DNA of 10,052 nt, from contig JANMDR010000229.1 in the NCBI GenBank assembly GCA_031376425.1, forward strand, positions 1 through 10,052, read 5' to 3'. Source of the stretch: JANMDR01 sp031376425. GTDB taxonomy: Bacteria; Pseudomonadota; Gammaproteobacteria; Burkholderiales; Usitatibacteraceae. This document shows positions 5,814-10,052 of the stretch, piece after piece. Position numbers and translations under genes: made by a program. The number at the start of each line of letters is the position of its first letter. Within the stretch, counting starts at the first letter, position 1. The notes below the pieces were generated by a model. It had not been told where the DNA came from, made no database searches, and saw only the letters and a list, made by a program, of their open reading frames with translations.

Positions 5814-6053
5814 ATGCAAACCTATAATATTCATGACGCTAAAACACAGCTTTCAAAATTGGTTGAGATGGCGGCGCGTGGCGAATCGTTTGTGATTGCT
5901 AAAGCGGGTAAGCCGATGGTGAAGGTGGTGGCGCTAGATACCCCTGCGCACACCAAGCGCTTTGGATTCATGGCAGGGCAAATCAAGGTGCCAGCGGACT
6001 TTAACACGATGGGGGCAAGCGAGATTCAGGCCTTGTTTGCAGGGGAGGCATGA
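5814..6053 (+). CDS. Phd/YefM-type (VapB) antitoxin
   Basis: This 79-residue antitoxin of a VapC-type PIN ribonuclease has a prevent-host-death fold at about residues 1-50: YNIHDAKTQLSKLVEMAARGESFVIAKAGKPMVKVVAL, a strand, helix and dimerisation pattern typical of Phd/YefM. The C-terminal tail (GFMAGQIKVPADFN...IQALFAGE) is the toxin-binding arm, with family-typical sequence. ATG 5814 is chosen over TTG 5799 because relatives begin with MxxYNIHDAKTQLS; only a weak GAG precedes it. The stop overlaps the toxin start as ATGA, and AGGGGAGG lies just before that start. The antitoxin is intact while its toxin is frameshifted. Confidence 0.9.
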   Translation: MQTYNIHDAKTQLSKLVEMAARGESFVIAKAGKPMVKVVALDTPAHTKRFGFMAGQIKVPADFNTMGASEIQALFAGEA

Positions 6054-6450
6054 AGCTGCTACTGGATACCCAACTGTTGATTTGGGCCGCTGCTGGCATT
6101 GATTGCGTGCCACTAGGGGCGCGGGCGTTGATGGCTGATCCAGAAAACGAGTTACTATAATTTGGTTGTTATTGAGTGTTGTGAGCATTTGGGAAATTGC
6201 GATCAAGCGCGGGCTTAACCGACCCGACTTTCAGGTTGATGCACGCATGTTACGGCGCGGTTTGATTGACAATGGGTATCGCGAGGTACCGATTCTAAGC
6301 GAGCACGTGGTGGCTATAGATGCGCTACCGCCAATACACAAAGACCCGTTTGATAGATTGCTGATTGCGCAATCTAGTGTTGAAGGAATTACCCTGTTAA
6401 CCGATGATGCAACCGTTCTGCGGTATCAGGGTTCAATAAAGCAGGCCTAA
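6050..6450 (+). pseudogene. vapC: VapC-type PIN toxin broken by a 14-bp insertion
   Basis: The N-terminal part reads MKLLLDTQLLIWAAAG...ADPENELL and then hits TAA at 6158. Two frames later the family sequence resumes with LSVVSIWEIAIKRGLNRPDFQVD, ALPPIHKDPFDRLLIAQ and ITLLTDDATVLRY. Removing 14 bases (about 6155-6168, exact limits ambiguous) restores one 128-residue PIN protein of normal length. The catalytic acidic residues (Asp of LLLDT, Glu of IWEIAIK, Asp of PFDRLLIAQ and TDD) fall in different frames, so no active ribonuclease is expected. The usual DTH is DTQ here. It overlaps the antitoxin by ATGA. Initiation at TTG 6166 would yield only a partial domain without the first Asp. Confidence 0.9.
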
Positions 6451-6471
6451 ACTGCGTGCAGTGCGGTGGCG

Positions 6472-6513
6472 GTGTGTTGGCAGTGTGTTGGCGTTAAGCC
6501 GTCAATAACGCCA
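6472..6513. other. Convergent intergenic hairpin and short tandem repeat
   Basis: GTGTGTTGGC occurs twice with an 11-base period (6472-6481, 6483-6492). A perfect 8-bp stem TGGCGTTA/TAACGCCA (6489-6496/6506-6513, 9-base loop) lies between the ends of vapC (plus) and the NACHT gene (minus). It could stall both converging transcripts, but neither side has a U-run. Confidence 0.4.
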
Positions 6514-6520
6514 GCCACCA

Positions 6521-9499
6521 TCACAGCGCCGCTTCAATAGGCTCGGCCACGCCGTCGCGAATACGAAATAGCCAATGTTCGGCAGCGGCATCGTTGTAGG
6601 CGAGTAAGCGGCCTTGCTCGTCAAATTCTGCCCATGAGGGTTCGAAGGGGGGGGGCGGATTGGGGACGCTGTAGCGGCGGATTAGGTTGCCGTTTTTGTC
6701 GGTTTTGTTTTCTGGCGTCATTTGTCGTTCGACTTGACGAGAACGTTGGTTCCACAAAAAAATACTTCCATCCGCAACTGCGGTCAAGCATGCATCACCG
6801 TTTTCCGTTACAAAGGTTGCGCCGGTTTTGTTGTTAACTTCTTTAGGTTGATATGTCACAACTTCTTCATTCGCTAGTCGAAGCAAATATACGCAATCTG
6901 TCGTCACCGCAAAGTCCAAAAGCACATCCCATCCGAGCTTGTCGAGCGTAGATGCGGGGCGGTATTCGGTCTGGGACGGCCACATGGGTGATGCGTAGCT
7001 CTCGACTGCGATAGGAACCGTCCACGCTCCAGCGAGCGACGCGTTGAGGTAATGCGCGGTTTCACGAGTATTGGTTGTGCGTAACCGCAGTCCCTCCAGT
7101 TGCGCGTCGTTCCACAGAATTTTTTTTGTGTCGCAGTTACGCAACACTGCCCACGACCAATCCGTATTGTCATCGCAAATAACTTTACCAAATTTTATGT
7201 GTTGCGCGTGTGTGCGATACAGAATGGCCCCACAGAGATTCAGTGCCGGAAGCTTGTGCAGGTCGGCATCAGCCCACACTTCACGCCTAAAAGCCAAGCC
7301 GCGCAAATTAATAGGTTTATCGCATGCTGGACTCAATTCGTTAAACAGTGATTTTGTGTAAAAAAGCAAAAATTTCCAAAGTGTTCTGTGAAGCCCTGGT
7401 GCTGTCTTCATAACTATCTCCAACAGCGGCATTCCAGAGAGCCAGAACTTAACCGCCGGCTTCGTCACCTCCTCTCGCTGCAGTATCCCAATCAACAACT
7501 CCGCTCGTGCAACCGTATCCCGCTTGTTGAAGCGCTGGCAATCCGCCTTCCAAAGCTCTGTTAAGAACTGCGTCGCTTCACGATTCAACTCGTGAACTGG
7601 CAACAGGCGATGAAACTGTTCTGCCGCCATATTCCCATAGCGCACTTGATCCACGCCATCTAATATAAACCTTGCCACAAAATACTCGCTGTAGGATTTA
7701 TGTGCAAAGCTGAAACCCCGCGCACCGGTGCGCACGATGAAGGTGGCGGTGCGAAGATCTTCTTGAATACTGGCAAGCTCGCTGATTTCATAGTTGCCTG
7801 GAAACAGCATATGGATGGTGCGCAGCAGCCAAGCATCAAGCCTATCTACCGGCCAAGCCTCTTCTTCGCTATCCAACATTGCCGCCGCCAAAGCGCCCAT
7901 TAATAGAGGCTTTTGGTGGCCTCTAATGCGGTGCTTGCCGTTGTCTCTTTCAATCCAGCTCGCAACGGTGAGGTTGTATAAATCCGCCGCAGTTATCTTG
8001 CCGCTTTCGTCGCTTTGTTTCAGCAAAGCCATAATGTGCTCACTCATCATCGACAGCAGCACTGGCCGTGTGGCAAGTTCTTCGAGGTTATAGGTGTTAT
8101 GGATGATTTTAATTAGGCGCGGGGCATCATTACCAAGCCGTTTGCTGAGGTAGCTCTCAATTAGCTCATTGCCCCAGGGCAGCAGCGTGAGCATGAGGTA
8201 GTCACTACCGGTCACCCCCCCGCGACTGCGAGCGGTAAAAAAACTGTGCTGGGCTTCAATATCCCGAAAATAATGGCTGCGGCAACTGATGATGGCTTTA
8301 GGCTGCTGTGTACTTGTGCTATTTACAGAAGGCTCTATCACCCGCAGAATTTGGTCAAATACTTTATGCAGCACTAAGCTATCGTTTTTTAGTAATTCAT
8401 CCAAGCCATCAAACACCATGATGAGGCGACCCGCGCGGGCATCGGCTAGCAAGGGGGCAATATCGGACGTGCTTTGAATGCGAACGCCGTCGCGTTTTTT
8501 AAGCACTAGCACCAGCATTTCTTCTAGCGATAGCCCCGCCAAATTACTCACACCAGAAAGTTCGGAAAGGTCTATAAATAGGGCTTTCTGCGCTTTTTCA
8601 CCAAGGGCTTCGCGAGGCCATTTGGGGTGGTCAATCTTGTTGTTGAGGACGCGGGTAAATTGCTGACCGTGGCTGGTTTTACCGGTGCCGTAGTCACCTA
8701 AAAGCACCAGTAAGCGCTGCGCGGTTGGCTCACTATCCTGAGCCCATTGCAGCATGGCGTGGAGGGCTACGGGGTGGTTTTCATCTGCTGTTTGCACCGC
8801 AATTGCTGTGTTGCTTCTGCCATCGCCTGCGCTGAGTTGCTTGGCCTGCAAGGCTAGCGATTCTTCAAATTCGTCGGCGCGCGCAGCTTGCCGCAGGCCG
8901 AATTCCTCATCTTCCGCGTCTTCACCGATGCCGTGTACTTTGTAGGGTGCGCCGTTGTTTAGCGTCGCCTTTGATTTGCTTTCGGCTTGGTCGAGCTCGG
9001 CCTTGCGCAGGTCTTCTGATTTAGTGTGCTCAATAATTTCGCTACCCAGCATTTTGCTGGCGAGGGTTTCGCCAAAGCGTTCGGCTACGTCCGGATTGGT
9101 GACGGGGGCAAGGTTTGCTGCATCCACACGAGCGGGAATTTCAAACCACACCACCGCCTTGGCAAAACTTGCCGCCTGTTGCTCGCCCGCTTGCAAACTT
9201 ACACGGCTAGTTTTTAACTGCAAGGCAATTTGGTCCTTAGCAAGCTTGGGCGGACGGTTGGAAAATTGGGTTTTTAGCGCTAAGTGCGCCTGTTCTAGAG
9301 GTTCTTCAGGGAATAGGGTTTCTAGCACAGTGGTTAGCGATGCGTCTCCTTGTGGGTTAAGCAGATCAAACACGCGGGCGTAAGCCTGCGCCACCACCCC
9401 GCGCCGCGATTTTTCCGGCAGCCGCGCCCATGCGGTTTTGGCGGCTTCTGGGGTTGGTGCTTTGATTAATGGGGTTGATGGGTTTTGTGGCTTTGTCAT
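6521..9499 (-). CDS. NACHT-domain STAND NTPase (bacterial NLR-like), candidate antiphage protein
   Basis: This 992-residue protein has an N-terminal ~250 residues that match no domain I can name; they end in a charged, helical, Asp/Glu-rich stretch (about 160-225). The NACHT core follows: Walker A GDYGTGKTS (268-276), Walker B LIMVFDGLDEL (359-369) with the NACHT-type acidic triplet, sensor IISCRSHYF (403-411), ATRPVLLSMM (476-485) and the winged-helix end FSFAHKSYSEYFVARF (596-611). The C-terminus has loose pentapeptide-like repeats (about 730-805), then beta-rich, WD-like segments (DVLLDFAVTTDCVYLLRL, ACLTAVADGSIFLW, AEFDEQGRLLAY), likely the sensor. There is no Shine-Dalgarno before ATG 9499; it overlaps the upstream membrane-protein gene by ATGA, so translation is probably coupled. 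STAND proteins of this type oligomerise on sensing phage. The gene is intact; the defence role is inferred from family. Confidence 0.88.
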   Translation of the reverse strand: MTKPQNPSTPLIKAPTPEAAKTAWARLPEKSRRGVVAQAYARVFDLLNPQGDASLTTVLETLFPEEPLEQAHLALKTQFSNRPPKLAKDQIALQLKTSRVSLQAGEQQAASFAKAVVWFEIPARVDAANLAPVTNPDVAERFGETLASKMLGSEIIEHTKSEDLRKAELDQAESKSKATLNNGAPYKVHGIGEDAEDEEFGLRQAARADEFEESLALQAKQLSAGDGRSNTAIAVQTADENHPVALHAMLQWAQDSEPTAQRLLVLLGDYGTGKTSHGQQFTRVLNNKIDHPKWPREALGEKAQKALFIDLSELSGVSNLAGLSLEEMLVLVLKKRDGVRIQSTSDIAPLLADARAGRLIMVFDGLDELLKNDSLVLHKVFDQILRVIEPSVNSTSTQQPKAIISCRSHYFRDIEAQHSFFTARSRGGVTGSDYLMLTLLPWGNELIESYLSKRLGNDAPRLIKIIHNTYNLEELATRPVLLSMMSEHIMALLKQSDESGKITAADLYNLTVASWIERDNGKHRIRGHQKPLLMGALAAAMLDSEEEAWPVDRLDAWLLRTIHMLFPGNYEISELASIQEDLRTATFIVRTGARGFSFAHKSYSEYFVARFILDGVDQVRYGNMAAEQFHRLLPVHELNREATQFLTELWKADCQRFNKRDTVARAELLIGILQREEVTKPAVKFWLSGMPLLEIVMKTAPGLHRTLWKFLLFYTKSLFNELSPACDKPINLRGLAFRREVWADADLHKLPALNLCGAILYRTHAQHIKFGKVICDDNTDWSWAVLRNCDTKKILWNDAQLEGLRLRTTNTRETAHYLNASLAGAWTVPIAVESYASPMWPSQTEYRPASTLDKLGWDVLLDFAVTTDCVYLLRLANEEVVTYQPKEVNNKTGATFVTENGDACLTAVADGSIFLWNQRSRQVERQMTPENKTDKNGNLIRRYSVPNPPPPFEPSWAEFDEQGRLLAYNDAAAEHWLFRIRDGVAEPIEAAL

Positions 9500-9873
9500 G
9501 GTTTGCTTTGGGGTTTTTGCTTGGGTTTGCGGCGGGGGGGTGATTTGGGTGGGTTAGGTGGTGCGAGCTGTGGTGGCGTTGGTTGGGCAAGCGGCTTGGG
9601 CGAACGTGGATTGCTGGGCGGGCGCTGCAGCTGGGTATTTCTCTTGCCGCTGCTGTTGCCACTGCTGTCGGCGGCGATGAAGCTGAGGCCTTTCCAAGAA
9701 ACATCGAGTGATTTACAGCGGTCTGCAAGCCGCATAATGCCGCGATAGGCAACAAATAAGGTGATAAGGAAAAGGATTGCTAAAATTAATACCACCAGTA
9801 CCGGAGAATAAGTCAATGACATCTCACCAACAGTGATTGCGTACTTGACAAGGCTTGATGAGAAAAGAGTCAT
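9496..9873 (-). CDS. Small single-pass membrane protein, partner of the NACHT protein
   Basis: This 125-residue protein has one strong membrane segment at about residues 24-43 (SPVLVVLILAILFLITLFVA), followed by Arg44, Arg48 and Arg52, which predicts N-out/C-in topology. Then comes a short folded-looking stretch (KSLDVSWKGLSFIAAD) and, from about residue 78, a disordered tail rich in Pro and Lys/Arg. Its TGA overlaps the NACHT ATG (9496-9499), giving a two-gene operon. GAGG lies about 12 bases before ATG 9873, slightly far; the internal ATG 9822 has no room for a site. The function is unknown. It may be a membrane effector or anchor activated by the NACHT protein. The tail overlaps a G7 run (9534-9540). 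Confidence 0.75.
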   Translation of the reverse strand: MTLFSSSLVKYAITVGEMSLTYSPVLVVLILAILFLITLFVAYRGIMRLADRCKSLDVSWKGLSFIAADSSGNSSGKRNTQLQRPPSNPRSPKPLAQPTPPQLAPPNPPKSPPRRKPKQKPQSKP

Positions 9874-10052
9874 ACGTGCACATTACCTCAGGATTTATAA
9901 AAAAGCAATAAATAGCAATTTTGTGTAAAGCTTAGTGAGCAGGCCACACTCGCAACCGAATACTAATGATGATATTTCATTTTCATCCCGTGGAGGTGAG
10001 CGACAGCAAGCGCGGTGCAATTCCGCTCTGTGGAGGAGGGGGGCGAAATATA
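9874..10052. other. Upstream region of the membrane-protein/NACHT operon
   Basis: The first ~60 bases upstream of ATG 9873 are AT-rich, with TATAAA on the minus strand (9899-9894), but no -35 box at proper spacing could be found. A plus-strand frame is open from ATG 9966 to the edge; it has no ribosome site and is too short to call. The last bases (GGGGGGCGAAA) resemble the start of the REP-like hairpins, but the copy cannot be confirmed. Confidence 0.4.

Noticed and set aside
6156..6161. TATAAT inside the vapC insertion as a new promoter
   Set aside because: No -35 box at 15-19 bases upstream; more simply a by-product of the inserted bases.
6445..6500. Possible integron attC site after vapC (GCCTAAA...GTTAAGC)
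   Set aside because: The R'' and R' cores are not complementary and the expected L boxes are absent; mixed gene orientations also argue against an integron array.
8955..9383. 142-codon plus-strand frame opposite the NACHT gene
   Set aside because: It is antisense to a well-supported coding region, Ser/Ala-rich with no motif or ribosome site.
1..10052. CRISPR arrays, tRNA or rRNA genes, complete insertion sequences
   Set aside because: No regularly spaced repeats, cloverleaf-like sequence or transposase frames were seen on either strand.

Overview
The window looks like the accessory part of a prophage, or prophage-derived island, in a proteobacterium, most likely a gammaproteobacterium. The evidence is a PBSX-type phage terminase large subunit running off the left edge, bacterial-type ribosome binding sites, moderate GC, REP-like palindromes of the 'GGGGCGAAA...TTTCGCC' kind, and toxin-antitoxin families common in Proteobacteria. 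Species cannot be assigned from sequence alone. Almost everything is on the minus strand. The exceptions are a short plus-strand block at about 5.15-6.45 kb.

Left third (1-2040): the packaging module, read right to left. It holds a small winged-helix-like protein, a proline-rich putative terminase small-subunit-like protein, and the terminase large subunit (ATPase plus nuclease), whose last residues lie outside the window. Two tandem copies of one terminator hairpin (2066-2117) separate this module from the cargo upstream.

Middle (2.1-6.5 kb): toxin-antitoxin and defence-like cargo. In order there is a HigB/HigA-type pair, an apparently intact BrnT/BrnA pair, a DUF4062 protein, a conserved exported protein of unknown function (plus strand) and a Phd/VapB-VapC pair (plus strand). 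Three effector-type genes are broken. higB has an in-frame amber codon, the DUF4062 gene an in-frame ochre codon, and vapC a 14-bp frameshifting insertion. The HigA and Phd/VapB antitoxins are intact. REP-like hairpins, a 91-bp REP doublet and a pair of bipartite direct repeats (AATTGCAA-N7-ATTCGAAA) lie around the HigBA/BrnTA block.

Right third (6.5-9.9 kb): a two-gene operon. A small single-pass membrane protein with a proline/lysine-rich cytoplasmic tail overlaps, by ATGA, a 992-residue NACHT-type STAND NTPase. That protein has an unassigned N-terminal ~250 residues and a C-terminal pentapeptide-like plus propeller-like sensor region. This is the best candidate for an uncharacterised system: an antiphage or NLR-like machine in which the membrane protein could be a separate effector or anchor. 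The right edge (9874-10052) shows no convincing gene.

Together the region reads as a defence/addiction cargo zone upstream of phage packaging genes. Its NACHT operon and BrnTA look functional. Its HigB, VapC and DUF4062 modules appear to be decaying.
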